A DNA stretch of 64,000 nucleotides from Streptomyces sp. NP160 (GTDB lineage Bacteria; Actinomycetota; Actinomycetes; Actinomycetales; Quadrisphaeraceae), in NCBI RefSeq assembly GCF_006335115.1, contig NZ_VDMJ01000031.1, positions 23,804 through 87,803 on the forward strand, written 5' to 3'. Positions within the stretch are counted from its first letter, which is position 1, and each line of letters starts with the position of its first letter. The position numbers and the translations under genes are program-made. Positions 38,505-47,841 of the stretch are shown in pieces. A model generated the notes under the pieces. The model was not told where the DNA came from, searched no databases, and was given only the letters and a program-made list of their open reading frames with translations.

Positions 38505-38538
38505 CGTCCCCGCACTCGACGACGCGAGTGCGGGGACG
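38505..38538 (-). terminator. 14-bp-stem hairpin after the luciferase-like gene
   Basis: A 14-base perfect stem (arms 38505-38518 and 38525-38538) with a 6-base loop, 8 bases past the stop of the gene at 38546. The arms carry the same CGCACTCG word as the hairpins nearer the ABC-F gene. A further CGAGTGCGGG at 38483-38492 could pair with the first arm as an alternative structure. There is no U-tract. Confidence 0.6.
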
Positions 38539-38545
38539 GGCGCCC

Positions 38546-39610
38546 TCAGACGGCGGCGGGCTGCTGACCGGCGCCGGAGTCCGTGCGCCGGTGCGCCGGG
38601 GTCCAGCCGAGCGCCGGGGCCACGTGCTCGGCGACGGTCGCCAGCAGCCGGGTGTTGTAGTCCACCCCCAGCATGTTGGGGATGGTCAGCAGCAGCGTGT
38701 CCGCCTCCTGGACGGCCACGTCGCGGGCCAGCTGCTCGGCGACGGCGGCGGGGTCGCCGGCGTAGTGCCGGCCGAAGCGGGCCAGCCCGCCGTCGAGGAA
38801 GCCGACCTGGTCGGTGCTGTCGACGTCGCCGCCGAAGTACAGCCGGTCCTCGTCGGTGGTGATGGGCATGACGCTGCGCGAGACCGAGACCCGCGGGACG
38901 CCCGACCAGCCGGCCTGCGCCCATGCCTCGCGGAAGCCGGCGATCTGCTCGGCCTGCAGCTGGTCGAAGGGCACGCCGGTGTCCTCGGTGAGCAGCGTCG
39001 AGCTCATGAGGTTCATGCCCTGCTCGCCGGCCCAGCGGGCGGTGGCGCGCGTGCCAGCGCCCCACCAGATCCGGTCGGCCAGGCCGGGCGCCTGCGGCTG
39101 CACGGACAGCAGGCCCTGCCGGCCCGTCATCTGCGGGTCCATCGGCGCGACGCCCGCCCCCGCGACGGCGGCGCGGAACCGCCTGGTGTGGTCGCGGGCG
39201 AGGTCGGCGTCCGTGCGCCCCTCGGGCGCGACGTGGCCGAAGGCCTCGGCGCCGCGCAGCGCGGGCTCGGGTGATCCCCGGCTCACGCCCAGCTGGAGCC
39301 TGCCGCCGCTGATGAGGTCGGTGGAGGCGGCCAGCTCGGCCATGGCCAGCGGCTCCTCGTAGCGCATGTCGATGACGCCGGTGCCCAGCTCGATCCGCGA
39401 GGTGCGGGCGGCCATGGCGGCGAGCAGCGGCCACGGCGAGGACAGCTGCGGGGCGAAGTGGTGGACCCGGATGAACGCGCCGTCCAGCCCGAGCTCCTCG
39501 GCGGCCACGGCCAGCTCGACGGTCTGCAGGAGGGCGTCGGCCCCCGTGCGCACGTGGGAGCCGCGGGCAGGACGCCAGCTGCCGAAGTTGAGGAACCCGA
39601 TGTTCTTCAT
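38546..39610 (-). CDS. LLM-class flavin-dependent monooxygenase (CE1758-like)
   Basis: A 354-residue TIM-barrel protein of the luciferase-like family. MKNIGFLNFGSWRP, LDGAFIRVHHFAPQLSSPWPLLAAMAARTSRIELGTGVIDMRYEEPL and SGGRLQLGVSRGSPEPALRG match the FMN-dependent CE1758-type subgroup of actinobacteria. The substrate and reaction are not known. The ATG at 39610 has a poor ribosome-binding site but fits homologue starts. It lies 49 bases downstream of rlmN. Confidence 0.87.
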   Translation of the reverse strand: MKNIGFLNFGSWRPARGSHVRTGADALLQTVELAVAAEELGLDGAFIRVHHFAPQLSSPWPLLAAMAARTSRIELGTGVIDMRYEEPLAMAELAASTDLISGGRLQLGVSRGSPEPALRGAEAFGHVAPEGRTDADLARDHTRRFRAAVAGAGVAPMDPQMTGRQGLLSVQPQAPGLADRIWWGAGTRATARWAGEQGMNLMSSTLLTEDTGVPFDQLQAEQIAGFREAWAQAGWSGVPRVSVSRSVMPITTDEDRLYFGGDVDSTDQVGFLDGGLARFGRHYAGDPAAVAEQLARDVAVQEADTLLLTIPNMLGVDYNTRLLATVAEHVAPALGWTPAHRRTDSGAGQQPAAV

Positions 39611-39659
39611 GTTTCAACCAACTGCGGCGGTCCGGCGTCTGTTCCCGACTGCTGGGCCG

Positions 39660-40817
39660 TCAGCCGGTGGGCTGGGCGATGTCCGACGCGGCCAGCTGGC
39701 CGCAGGCGCCGTCGATGTCGCGGCCGCGGGTGTCGCGCACCGTGGTGGGGATGCCCGCGTCGCGCAGTCGCCGGACGAACTCGGCCTCCACCCGCGGGTC
39801 CGACGCGGTCCACCGCGAACCGGGCGTGGGGTTGAGCGGGATGGGGTTGACGTGCACCCAGCCGCTCCCCCGGGCGAGCAGCTGCTCGGCGAGCAGGTCC
39901 GCGCGCCAGGCGTGGTCGTTGACGTCGCGGATGAGCGCGTACTCGATGCTCACGCGCCGGCCGGTGGCGTCGAAGTACCGCTTGGCGGAGTCGAGCACGG
40001 CGGCCACGTCGAAGCGGCTGTTCAGCGGGACCAGCTCGTTGCGGAGCACGTCGTCCGGGGCGTGCAGGCTGAGCGCCAGCGTGACCGCGAGCCCCTCCCC
40101 GGCGAGCCTGTCGACGGCGGGGACGAGTCCCACGGTGGAGACGGTGATCCCGCGTGCGGACATGCCCAGGCCGTCGGGGGCCGGGTCCACCATGCGGCGC
40201 ACCGCACCGACGCACGCCTTGTAGTTGGCCAGGGCCTCGCCCATGCCCATGAAGACCACGTTGTGCACGCGCTCGCCGGTGGGTGCCAGGCGCCGGTTGG
40301 CGGCGTGGACCTGCTCGACCACCTCGGCGGCCGACAGGTTGCGCTGCAGGCCGCCCTGGCCGGTGGCGCAGAAGGGGCACGCCATGCCGCAGCCGGCCTG
40401 GCTGGAGACGCACAGCGTCACGCGTCCGGGGTAGCGCATGAGCACGCTCTCGATGCGGGCGCCGTCGAAGAGCTTCCAGAGCGTCTTGACGGTGTCGCCG
40501 TCGTCGGCCTCCAGCGCTCGGGTCTGCGTGAGCAGGGGCGGGAGGAGCGCCGAGCCCAGCTGATCGCGCAGGCCGGCCGGCAGGTCCGTCATGCCGGCGG
40601 GGTCGACCTCGCCGCGCCCGAAGTAGTGCTGGGCGACCTGCTTGACGCGGAACGCCGGCACGCCCAGCTCGGCGGCCGCTGCGGCGCGCTCGGCCGGGGC
40701 GAGGTCGGCCAGGTGGCGCGGCGGCTTCGCCCGGCGCGGGGCGGCGAGGGTCAGCGCGGGGCGGGCCCCCGCGGAGGCGGCGGGAGCGGCGGGGGCGGTG
40801 GGCGCGGCGTCAGACAT
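39660..40817 (-). CDS. rlmN: 23S rRNA (adenine-C2)-methyltransferase RlmN
   Basis: A 385-residue radical-SAM enzyme that methylates A2503 of 23S rRNA and A37 of some tRNAs. The [4Fe-4S] cysteines are in CGMACPFC (about residues 141-148), with [13 protein letters not shown] and [12 protein letters not shown] in the barrel; the methyl-carrying cysteine is in GACGQL near the C-terminus. I chose the ATG at 40817 because GGAG lies 6 bases upstream; the ATG at 40829 has none. It follows cdsA on the same strand. Confidence 0.96.
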   Translation of the reverse strand: MSDAAPTAPAAPAASAGARPALTLAAPRRAKPPRHLADLAPAERAAAAAELGVPAFRVKQVAQHYFGRGEVDPAGMTDLPAGLRDQLGSALLPPLLTQTRALEADDGDTVKTLWKLFDGARIESVLMRYPGRVTLCVSSQAGCGMACPFCATGQGGLQRNLSAAEVVEQVHAANRRLAPTGERVHNVVFMGMGEALANYKACVGAVRRMVDPAPDGLGMSARGITVSTVGLVPAVDRLAGEGLAVTLALSLHAPDDVLRNELVPLNSRFDVAAVLDSAKRYFDATGRRVSIEYALIRDVNDHAWRADLLAEQLLARGSGWVHVNPIPLNPTPGSRWTASDPRVEAEFVRRLRDAGIPTTVRDTRGRDIDGACGQLAASDIAQPTG

Positions 40818-40866
40818 GGCGTTCTCCATGGTCCCACGGCTCCGGGGCAGCCCGCGTCAGCCGATC

Positions 40867-41757
40867 TCAGCGGACCAGCAGCTCCAGCAGCAGCCAGGTG
40901 GTGGGCGCGACGGCCAGGAGCGAGTCGAGCCGGTCCAGCACGCCGCCGTGGCCGGGGACCAGCGTCCCCATGTCCTTGATGCCGAGGTCGCGCTTGAGGA
41001 TCGACTCCGACAGGTCTCCGAGGGTCGCGGCGACCACGGCGCCCAGGCCCACCAGGGCCCCCGCCCACCAGCTGCCGCCCAGGAGCAGCCACACGGACAG
41101 CGACCCGGCGACCAGGCACGCGGCCGCGGACCCGGCCAGCCCCTCCCAGGACTTCTTGGGGCTGATGGACGGCGCCATGGGGTGGCGCCCGAAGAGCACG
41201 CCGGCCGCGTAGCCGCCGACGTCGCTGCAGACCGTGAGCAGCACGAAGACGAGCACCCGTAGCGCGCCGTCGTCGGCGGCGAGCATGAGCATCGCGAAAC
41301 CGGCCAGCAGCGGCAGCCAGCCCACCACGAGGACGGCGGCCGTGACGTCGCGCACCAGCGCGACCCCCGGCGCCGACGTGCCCTCCCCCACGTGGGGAGG
41401 CAGGTCCGGGACCTCGAGGACCCGCCACAGGACGGCCGCGACGGCGGTCAGGCAGACGCCGACGAGGAGCGCGTCGAGGCCACCGACGTAGGCGGCCACC
41501 AGGGTGGCCGCGGACCCGACGACGAGGGGGACCTGCGTGACGCGCCGGTGGCGCGTGGCCAGCGCCCGCGCCAGCTCCCGCACCGACAGCCCCACGGCCA
41601 CCGCGGCGATGGCGATGAAGACCTGCTTGACCAGCAGCAGCGCCGCGAGGACGCCGCCGCCCAGCAGCACCCCGGCGATGATCGCCGCGGGCAGGTTGCG
41701 CCCCGCCCGCCCCGTGGGGCGGACGGGCTGCACCGCCGAGTCGGCCACGGCACGCAC
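40867..41757 (-). CDS. cdsA: Phosphatidate cytidylyltransferase (CDP-diglyceride synthase)
   Basis: A 296-residue membrane enzyme making CDP-diacylglycerol, the precursor of acidic phospholipids, from phosphatidate and CTP. About eight hydrophobic segments are visible. The family signature is complete near the C-terminus: TLGDLSESILKRDLGIKD followed by PGHGGVLDRLDS. GGAGAG precedes the GTG. It lies 21 bases after frr in the usual frr-cdsA-rlmN order. Confidence 0.95.
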   Translation of the reverse strand: MRAVADSAVQPVRPTGRAGRNLPAAIIAGVLLGGGVLAALLLVKQVFIAIAAVAVGLSVRELARALATRHRRVTQVPLVVGSAATLVAAYVGGLDALLVGVCLTAVAAVLWRVLEVPDLPPHVGEGTSAPGVALVRDVTAAVLVVGWLPLLAGFAMLMLAADDGALRVLVFVLLTVCSDVGGYAAGVLFGRHPMAPSISPKKSWEGLAGSAAACLVAGSLSVWLLLGGSWWAGALVGLGAVVAATLGDLSESILKRDLGIKDMGTLVPGHGGVLDRLDSLLAVAPTTWLLLELLVR

Positions 41758-41778
41758 CAGCTCTCCGGCAGCTCCCGC

Positions 41779-42336
41779 TCAGACGGCGAGGAGCTCGGTC
41801 TCCTTGTGCTTCACGAGCTCGTCGATCTCGTCCACGAACCGGCGGGTGAGGGAGTCGAGCTCCTTCTCGGCGCGGGCCACCTCGTCCTCGCCGGCGTCAC
41901 CGTCCTTGACCACGCGGTCGAGCTCGTCCTTGGCCTTGCGGCGGACGCTGCGCACGGAGACGCGGGCGTCCTCGGCCTTCGACTTGGCCAGCTTGATGTA
42001 GTCGCGCCGCCGCTCCTCCGTGAGCTGCGGGAGGATGATGCGGATGACGTTGCCGTCGTTGGACGGGTTGACGTCGAGGTCGGAGGCGCGCAGCGACTTC
42101 TCGATCGCGGCGATGGAGGTCTTGTCGTACGGGCTGATGAGCACCGTGCGGGCCTCCGGCACCTGGAACGAGGCCAGCTGCTGCAGCGGGGTCATAGCGC
42201 CGTAGTACTCGACGTTGACCTTCGCGAACAGCGCCGGGTTGGCGCGGCCGGTGCGGATCGCCGAGAAGTCGCTCTTGGCGACCTCGACGGCCTTCTCCAT
42301 CTTCTCCTCGGCCTCGAGGAGCGTGTCGTCGATCAC
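41779..42336 (-). CDS. frr: Ribosome recycling factor
   Basis: A 185-residue RRF that splits post-termination ribosomes together with EF-G. It has the conserved [17 protein letters not shown] near residue 30, the hinge region around [13 protein letters not shown], and the C-terminal helix with [22 protein letters not shown]. The GTG has AGGAGG about 9 bases upstream. A hairpin lies between pyrH and frr. Confidence 0.97.
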   Translation of the reverse strand: MIDDTLLEAEEKMEKAVEVAKSDFSAIRTGRANPALFAKVNVEYYGAMTPLQQLASFQVPEARTVLISPYDKTSIAAIEKSLRASDLDVNPSNDGNVIRIILPQLTEERRRDYIKLAKSKAEDARVSVRSVRRKAKDELDRVVKDGDAGEDEVARAEKELDSLTRRFVDEIDELVKHKETELLAV

Positions 42337-42379
42337 AGGCCTGGTCCTCCTCGTCAGTGCGTCGCGTCCGGGCTGCCCC

Positions 42380-42399
42380 GCGCCCCCCGCAGGGGGCGC
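42380..42399 (-). terminator. Hairpin between pyrH and frr
   Basis: GCGCCCCC-CGCA-GGGGGCGC forms an 8-base perfect stem 6 bases after the pyrH stop and 43 bases before the frr start. No U-tract follows, so partial termination or mRNA processing is as likely as a full stop. Confidence 0.5.
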
Positions 42400-42405
42400 A
42401 GGGAC

Positions 42406-43164
42406 TCAGCCCGCCGAGACGAGCGTGCCGATCCTCTCACCGCGCAGCGCGGCGGAGATGGTGCCCTCCCCGTCCATGCCGAACACGACCATGGGCAGGC
42501 CGTTGTCCATGCACAGGCTGAAGGCGGTGGCGTCGACCACCTTGAGCTGCTGGCGCAGCGCGTCCCCGTAGCTGACCTCGTCCAGGCGGGAGGCGTCGGG
42601 GTCCTTGCGCGGGTCGGCGGTGTACACGCCGTCCACGCCGTTCTTGGCCATGAGCACCGCGTCCGCACGGACCTCGAGGGCGCGCTGGGCGGCCACGGTG
42701 TCCGTGGAGAAGTACGGCAGACCGGCGCCCGCGCCGAAGATGACGACGCGGCCCTTCTCCATGTGGCGGATGGCGCGGCGCGGCACGTACGGCTCCGCGA
42801 CCTGGCCCATGGTGATGGCGGTCTGGACGCGGGTGTCGACGCCCGCCTGCTCCAGGAAGTCCTGGAGGGCCAGGCAGTTCATCACGGTGCCGAGCATGCC
42901 CATGTAGTCGGCTCGGCTGCGGTCCATGCCGCCCTCGCTGAGCTCGGCGCCGCGGAAGTAGTTGCCCCCGCCGACGACGATCGCCACCTGGACGCCCTCG
43001 CGGACGGGACCGACGATGGCCCGCGCCACGGAGGCGACCACGTCGGGGTCCACCCCGACGCGGCCGCCTCCGAACGCCTCGCCCGACAGCTTCAGGACGA
43101 CGCGGCGCCAGCCGTCACCGCGCAGGCTCGCGCCCGCACCCTCGCTGCTGACCGGGGTGCTCAC
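42406..43164 (-). CDS. pyrH: Uridylate kinase
   Basis: A 252-residue UMP kinase of the amino acid kinase fold: [10 protein letters not shown] near the N-terminus, [26 protein letters not shown] and [27 protein letters not shown] nucleotide binding ([20 protein letters not shown]). It makes UDP for RNA, cell-wall and UDP-sugar synthesis and is allosterically controlled by GTP and UTP in most bacteria. The gene starts 4 bases after the tsf stop. Confidence 0.97.
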   Translation of the reverse strand: MSTPVSSEGAGASLRGDGWRRVVLKLSGEAFGGGRVGVDPDVVASVARAIVGPVREGVQVAIVVGGGNYFRGAELSEGGMDRSRADYMGMLGTVMNCLALQDFLEQAGVDTRVQTAITMGQVAEPYVPRRAIRHMEKGRVVIFGAGAGLPYFSTDTVAAQRALEVRADAVLMAKNGVDGVYTADPRKDPDASRLDEVSYGDALRQQLKVVDATAFSLCMDNGLPMVVFGMDGEGTISAALRGERIGTLVSAG

Positions 43165-43168
43165 GGTC

Positions 43169-43993
43169 TCAGGCGCCGACCCGGAAGCGGGCGAAGGCGA
43201 GCACCTTGACCCCGGAGTCGTTCAGCACCTGCTGGACGGTGCGCTTGGGGTCCTTCGCGAAGGACTGCTCCAGCAGCACGTTGTCCTTGAAGAAGCCGTT
43301 CACGCGGCCCTCGATGATGCGCGGCAGGGCGGCCTCGGGCTTGCCCTCCTCGCGGGCGGTGTCCTCGGCGATGCGGCGCTCGTTGGCCACGGTCTCCTCG
43401 GAGACCTCGTCGCGGTGCAGGTGCAGCGGCGACAGGGCCGCGACGTGCATGGCGACGTCGCGGGCGGTGTCGACCTCCTCGCTGTCCAGCGCCACGAGCA
43501 CGCCGATCTGCGGGGGCAGGTCGGGGCTGGTCCGGTGCAGGTAGGAGGCGACGTGCTCGCCCTCGAGGCGGGCCACGCGGCGCACCTCGATCTTCTCGCC
43601 GATGGTCGCGTTGGACTCGTCGAGCAGCGCCTGCAGCGGCTTGCCGTCGATCTCGGCGGCCAGGAGCGACTCGGCGTCCTTGGCGCCGGAGCTGACCGCG
43701 AGGTCGAGCACCCGGTCGGCCAGGGCGATGAAGCGCTCGCCCTTGGCGACGAAGTCGGTCTCGCAGAGGACCTCGACGAGGGTGCCCACGCCGCCCTCGA
43801 CGCGCGCCGCGACGAGGCCGTTGCTGGTGGTGCGCCCCTCGCGCTTGGTCACGCCCTTGAGGCCCTTGACCCGGAGGATCTCGATGGCCTTGGCGCGGTC
43901 GCCGTCGGCCTCGTCGAGGGCCTTCTTGACGTCGAGCATGCCCGCGCCGGTCTGCTCGCGCAGGGCCTTGATGTCAGCGGCGGTGGTCGCCAT
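43169..43993 (-). CDS. tsf: Elongation factor Ts
   Basis: A 274-residue EF-Ts that reloads EF-Tu with GTP. It has the N-terminal UBA-like domain ([25 protein letters not shown]), the [18 protein letters not shown] segment and the core [14 protein letters not shown]. The ATG is preceded by AGGA about 10 bases upstream. Two GC-rich hairpins separate it from rpsB. Residues 92-135 differ from E. coli, as usual for actinobacteria. Confidence 0.97.
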   Translation of the reverse strand: MATTAADIKALREQTGAGMLDVKKALDEADGDRAKAIEILRVKGLKGVTKREGRTTSNGLVAARVEGGVGTLVEVLCETDFVAKGERFIALADRVLDLAVSSGAKDAESLLAAEIDGKPLQALLDESNATIGEKIEVRRVARLEGEHVASYLHRTSPDLPPQIGVLVALDSEEVDTARDVAMHVAALSPLHLHRDEVSEETVANERRIAEDTAREEGKPEAALPRIIEGRVNGFFKDNVLLEQSFAKDPKRTVQQVLNDSGVKVLAFARFRVGA

Positions 43994-44030
43994 GGGTGGT
44001 CCGTCCTCTCGCCTTGTCGTGCTGGTCTGC

Positions 44031-44093
44031 GCCGCCCGGCGCGGTGCGGCCGGGCGGCAGTGCCGCGCCGCCCCCGGTCGGGGACGGCGCGGC
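44031..44093 (-). terminator. Tandem GC hairpins between rpsB and tsf
   Basis: In transcription order, the first hairpin is 44093-44062 (9-base stem GCCGCGCCG / CGGCGCGGC with an inner CCCC/GGGG pairing). The second is 44058-44031 (10-base stem GCCGCCCGGC / GCCGGGCGGC, 8-base loop). Both precede the tsf ribosome-binding site. They resemble the partial terminator known between rpsB and tsf in other bacteria. Confidence 0.55.
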
Positions 44094-44107
44094 GGTGGCG
44101 GCCTGCG

Positions 44108-45058
44108 TCAGGCGCTCGGCTGGGCCTCGTCGGCGGCCGGCTGCGCCGGGGCGGCCTCGGCGGCGGGCTCGCTGGCCTCGCCCTCGGCCTGGTCGATCGC
44201 GGCGGCCGGGGTGGCGCCCGCGGGGACCTGGGCGGCGGCGTCGGCCTCGCCCTGGGCGGCGGCAGCGCCAGCGGCGTTGTCGCCGGCGCCGGCGCCGGTC
44301 TGGGTCTCGCCGGCCAGCAGCTCGGCCTCCCAGGCGGCCATCGGCTCGGCGGCGGAGTCACCGCCGCCGGCGCGGGTGCGCAGGCCGTCGGCCACGGCGT
44401 CGGCGATGACACGGGTCAGCAGGGTGACCGAGCGGATCGCGTCGTCGTTGCCGGGGATGCGGTAGTCCACGACGTCGGGGTCGCAGTTGGTGTCGAGGAT
44501 CGCCACGACCGGGATGCCCAGCTTGTGCGCCTCGTCGACGGCGAGGTGCTCCTTGTTGGTGTCCACGACCCAGATCGCCGAGGGCGTGCGGGCCATGTCG
44601 CGGATGCCGCCGAGCGTGCGCTCGAGCTTCTCCTTCTCGCGGCGCATCATGAGCAGCTCCTTCTTCGTGCGGCCGGAGGAGGCCACGTCGTCGAAGTCGA
44701 TCTGCTCGAGCTCCTTGAGGCGCTGCAGGCGCTTGCTCACCGTCTGGAAGTTGGTGAGCATGCCGCCCAGCCAGCGCTGGTTCACGTAGGGCATGCCGAC
44801 GCGCGCGGCCTGCTCGGCCAGCGGCTCCTGCGCCTGCTTCTTGGTGCCCACGAAGAGGATCGAGCCGCCGTGCGCGACCGTCTGCTTGACGAACTCGTAC
44901 GCGCGGTCGATGTGGGTCAGCGACTGCTGCAGGTCGATGATGTAGATGCCGTTGCGGTCCGTCAGGATGAACCGCTTCATCTTGGGGTTCCAGCGACGGG
45001 TCTGGTGCCCGAAGTGGACGCCGCTCTCGAGCAGCTGGCGCGTGGTGACGACGGCCAT
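44108..45058 (-). CDS. rpsB: 30S ribosomal protein S2
   Basis: A 316-residue S2. The conserved core is [69 protein letters not shown] and [27 protein letters not shown]. The last 65 residues form an Ala/Glu-rich tail not found in E. coli S2. GAGGAG sits 6 bases before the ATG at 45058; the frame is open upstream but without similarity. A structured leader of nearly 200 bases precedes it. Confidence 0.97.
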   Translation of the reverse strand: MAVVTTRQLLESGVHFGHQTRRWNPKMKRFILTDRNGIYIIDLQQSLTHIDRAYEFVKQTVAHGGSILFVGTKKQAQEPLAEQAARVGMPYVNQRWLGGMLTNFQTVSKRLQRLKELEQIDFDDVASSGRTKKELLMMRREKEKLERTLGGIRDMARTPSAIWVVDTNKEHLAVDEAHKLGIPVVAILDTNCDPDVVDYRIPGNDDAIRSVTLLTRVIADAVADGLRTRAGGGDSAAEPMAAWEAELLAGETQTGAGAGDNAAGAAAAQGEADAAAQVPAGATPAAAIDQAEGEASEPAAEAAPAQPAADEAQPSA

Positions 45059-45402
45059 GCCGCACTCCTCTCGGCCCCGACCGGGTTCGACTCCGGACGC
45101 GGGGCTCATCTCGGTTCTTGCCGCGGTCCGGGTCCGGCCGCCGCCCTGGTGCCCGCGGAGCGCCACCACCCGGCTCTGCCGGGACCGAGGTGGCGCACCC
45201 CGCCGCGAGGCGGTGTGCGGGCACGCGAAGTACCGGTCGCGAGACCGGCCGGGCTCCATCCTACGCGGCCGGGCGGGTCACCCCTGACCGCAGGCCCGTC
45301 CGGGCGCCCACAGGCGCCGGGGCCGCACGGTCGTCCACAGGTCCGTCCACCGGTCGGGCCCGCGGGCCGGCGACCCTGCCGTGCGCGCGGCAGCCTCCCG
45401 GG
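45059..45402. other. Divergent rpsB / M23 intergenic region (344 bp)
   Basis: This is the longest gene-free stretch. It contains a TAGGAT -10-like element on the minus strand at 45263-45258, which would give a leader of nearly 200 bases to rpsB, and a strong hairpin at 45160-45196. I see no clear promoter for the plus-strand peptidase and no tRNA. Confidence 0.5.
45160..45196 (-). promoter_or_regulatory. rpsB leader hairpin
   Basis: An 8-base outer stem (GCGCCACC / GGTGGCGC) encloses an inner 6-base stem (CCCGGC / GCCGGG) with a TCT loop. It lies 102-138 bases upstream of the rpsB ATG and could be an S2 autoregulatory site. The pairing is visible; the function is inference. Confidence 0.4.
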
Positions 45403-46068
45403 GTGCCCGTCCTCGTCGTCGTCCTGCTCCTCGCGGTGGCCGCCGCCGTGCTGCCGGCGGCGCCGGCGGCCGCCGCGACGTCCCCGCCGCCCGCGGGGCG
45501 GAGCTGGTGGTGGCCGCTGCACGACGACGACGGCCCGCCGGCCGTGCTGCGCCGGGCCTCGCTGCCGCAGCGGCCCTGGCAGCCGGGGCACCGGGGCGTG
45601 GACCTCGCCGCCGCCCCGGGGCAGGACGTGCTGGCGCCGGTGGCCGGCGTCGTGGTCGCGGCGGGGGCGGTGGCGGGCCGCCCGGTGCTCAGCATCCGGG
45701 CGGCCTCGGGGTGGCGGGCCACGCTCGAGCCGGTGGACGCGTCGGTGGCGGTGGGCGACCGCGTGGTGCTCGGTCAGCGCGTCGGGGCGCTGGCCGCCAC
45801 CGCGTCGCACTGCGGTGCGGCCAGCTGCCTCCACTGGGGCGTCCGCACGGGCTCGGGGGCCCAGACCCGCTACCGGGACCCGCTGGCCCTGCTGCGGCCG
45901 CGGGTCCGCCTGCTGCCGGTGCCCGGGTGGGGCGCCGCGGCGGCGGGCGGCGGACCGGTCAGCCGGCCTCGGCCAGCTTGGCGCGCATCGCCACCACGGC
46001 CTTGGTGTGCATCTGGCACACCCGCGACTCCGTCACCCCGAGCACCTTGCCGATCTCCGACAGCGTGA
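45403..46068 (+). CDS. Secreted M23-type peptidase-like protein
   Basis: A 221-residue protein with a signal peptide ([23 protein letters not shown]) and a LytM-type domain. His63 and Asp67 of HRGVD and His144 of CLHWGVR are the expected zinc ligands, but the first His of the usual HxH is Cys142, so peptidase activity is doubtful. Similar CLHWG forms occur at this locus in other actinobacteria. The last 40 residues are encoded antisense to whiG. The true domain ends at about LLPVPGW. Confidence 0.8.
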   Translation: MPVLVVVLLLAVAAAVLPAAPAAAATSPPPAGRSWWWPLHDDDGPPAVLRRASLPQRPWQPGHRGVDLAAAPGQDVLAPVAGVVVAAGAVAGRPVLSIRAASGWRATLEPVDASVAVGDRVVLGQRVGALAATASHCGAASCLHWGVRTGSGAQTRYRDPLALLRPRVRLLPVPGWGAAAAGGGPVSRPRPAWRASPPRPWCASGTPATPSPRAPCRSPTA

Positions 46069-46861
46069 GGTTCTCGTAGTAGTAGAGCGTCACGACGATC
46101 TTCTCGCGCTCGGGCAGCTGGTCGATGGCGCGCGCGAGGAGGTACTTGGTCTCCTCGTTCTCGAACGCGGTGACCGGGTCCTCCACGCGGGTGTCCTGCA
46201 GGGTGTCGCCGAGCGAGAGCGACTCGCCCTTCTCCCCCGTCACGCCCAGCAGCTCGTCGAGGGCCACGACGTTGACGTAGGACACCTGGCTGAAGATCGC
46301 GTGCAGCTCCTTGAGCGTGATGCCCATCCGCGCGGCCACCTCGGGCTCGGTCGGCGTGCGGTGGAGCTCCGCCTCGAGCGCGGCGTAGGCGCGCTCGACG
46401 TCGCGGGCCTTGCTGCGCACCGACCGCGGGATCCAGTCCATGGCACGCAGCTCGTCGATGATGGCGCCGCGGATCCGCGTGATCGCGTAGGTCTCGAACT
46501 TGATGGCCCGCTCGAGGTCGAACTTCTCGATGGCGTCGATGAGGCCGAACACGCCGTAGGAGACCAGGTCGGCCTGGTCGACGTTGGCCGGCAGGCCCAC
46601 GGCCACGCGGCCCGCGACGTACTTGACCAGCGGGGCGTAGTGGAGGATCAGGCGCTCGCGGACCACCGGGTCGCCGTGGGCCTTGAACCGCTCCCACAGG
46701 TCGCGCAGGAGCGCCTCGTTGCGAGCGACGGCCTCGGCGTCGGCGCCCTTGGCGGCCAGGCGGCTGCTGAGCCTGGGGGCGCGCGCGGCAGGAGCCTGCG
46801 CGGGCGCGGTGGTGGTGATCGTGGGCGCCGGGGGCGCCTCGACGGGAGCTGCCTCGGTCAT
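45959..46861 (-). CDS. whiG: RNA polymerase sigma factor WhiG/FliA
   Basis: A sigma-28-type factor of about 300 residues. Region 2 is [41 protein letters not shown], followed by [18 protein letters not shown]. Region 3 and region 4 ([32 protein letters not shown]) are complete. Such factors control flagellar genes in motile actinobacteria and sporulation in Streptomyces. An N-terminal extension of about 45 residues, rich in Ala and Pro, is lineage-specific. I chose the ATG at 46861, preceded by GAGGCAGGG. Confidence 0.92.
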   Translation of the reverse strand: MTEAAPVEAPPAPTITTTAPAQAPAARAPRLSSRLAAKGADAEAVARNEALLRDLWERFKAHGDPVVRERLILHYAPLVKYVAGRVAVGLPANVDQADLVSYGVFGLIDAIEKFDLERAIKFETYAITRIRGAIIDELRAMDWIPRSVRSKARDVERAYAALEAELHRTPTEPEVAARMGITLKELHAIFSQVSYVNVVALDELLGVTGEKGESLSLGDTLQDTRVEDPVTAFENEETKYLLARAIDQLPEREKIVVTLYYYENLTLSEIGKVLGVTESRVCQMHTKAVVAMRAKLAEAG

Positions 46862-46911
46862 GTCCCTGCCTCTCCCCGACGGGGCTCCCCGCCGGGCGCC
46901 TGCGGGGGCGC

Positions 46912-47841
46912 TCACGCCCGCGGGTGGGCCTGTTCGTAGCTGCGACGCAGGCGCTCGACCGAGACGTGGGTGTAGACCTGCGTGGTCGCCAGGCTAGCGT
47001 GGCCGAGCATCTCCTGGACGGACCTCAGGTCCGCGCCGCCGTCCAGCAGGTGGGTCGCCGCGGTGTGGCGCAGGGCGTGCGGGGCGGCGTCGACGCCCTC
47101 CTCCAGGCCCCTGAGCAGCGCGTGGACCACGGCACGCACCTGGCGCTGGTCCCAGCGGCCGCCGCGGGCACCCAGCAGCAGAGCCGGTGGCGACCCGGGC
47201 GTGGCGAGCCGGGGGCGGCCCCGCTCGAGGTACTCCCCCACGGCGCGGTCGGCCGGCTGCCCGTACGGCACCACCCGCTCCTTGGAGCCCTTCCCCAGCA
47301 CGCGCAGCGTGCGCCGGGCCCTGTCGACGTCGTCCACGTCGAGGCCCACGAGCTCGCTGACCCGGATGCCGCTGGCGTACAGCAGCTCGGCCGCGGCGCG
47401 GTCGCGCAGGTGGGCCGGCTCGTCGTCGTCTGCGCGGGTGGCGGCCAGGTCCATGAGCCGCCCCGCCTGGTCGGCGCGCAGCACCGTCGGCAGGGTCCTG
47501 TTCGGCGACGGCGACCGCAGCCTGAGCGCGGGGTCGGCGGGCAGGCGGCCGGTGCGCACCGCCCAGGCGGTGAAGCTCCGCACCGCCGAGGTGCGCCGCG
47601 CCAGGGACGAGCGGGCGGCGCCGGCCCCGGCGAGGGCACCGAGCCACGAGCGCAGGTCCGCCAGGGACAGCGCCCCCAGGTCGGTGCCCGAGGCCTCGAG
47701 GTGCGCCTGCAGCGAGGCCAGGTCGGCGGCGTAGGCGCGCGTGGTGGCCGGCGACGCGCCGCGCTCCAGCTCCAGGTGCCGGCAGAACAGCGCCGGCCAC
47801 TCCTGCGGCTGGCCCGCCCGGTCGTCACGGTCGTGGTCCAC
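46912..47841 (-). CDS. xerC: Tyrosine recombinase XerC
   Basis: A recombinase of about 309 residues. The N-terminal SAM-like core-binding domain ([28 protein letters not shown]) is followed by the catalytic domain with Arg in SGIRVSEL, Lys in [28 protein letters not shown] and the nucleophile Tyr in VYTHVS. It most likely resolves chromosome dimers at dif with XerD. Its start overlaps the dprA end by 17 bases (GTG at 47841); a TTG at 47877 is possible. Confidence 0.94.
   Translation of the reverse strand: MDHDRDDRAGQPQEWPALFCRHLELERGASPATTRAYAADLASLQAHLEASGTDLGALSLADLRSWLGALAGAGAARSSLARRTSAVRSFTAWAVRTGRLPADPALRLRSPSPNRTLPTVLRADQAGRLMDLAATRADDDEPAHLRDRAAAELLYASGIRVSELVGLDVDDVDRARRTLRVLGKGSKERVVPYGQPADRAVGEYLERGRPRLATPGSPPALLLGARGGRWDQRQVRAVVHALLRGLEEGVDAAPHALRHTAATHLLDGGADLRSVQEMLGHASLATTQVYTHVSVERLRRSYEQAHPRA

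Noticed and set aside
45070..45110. GGGTTCGACTCC resembling a tRNA T-loop near the rpsB start
   Set aside because: No matching acceptor, D or anticodon arms; the sequence spans the rpsB leader and start.
42962..46939. Plus-strand frame of 1325 codons antisense to pyrH, tsf, rpsB and whiG
   Set aside because: Same reason: GC-driven open frame opposite well-conserved genes.
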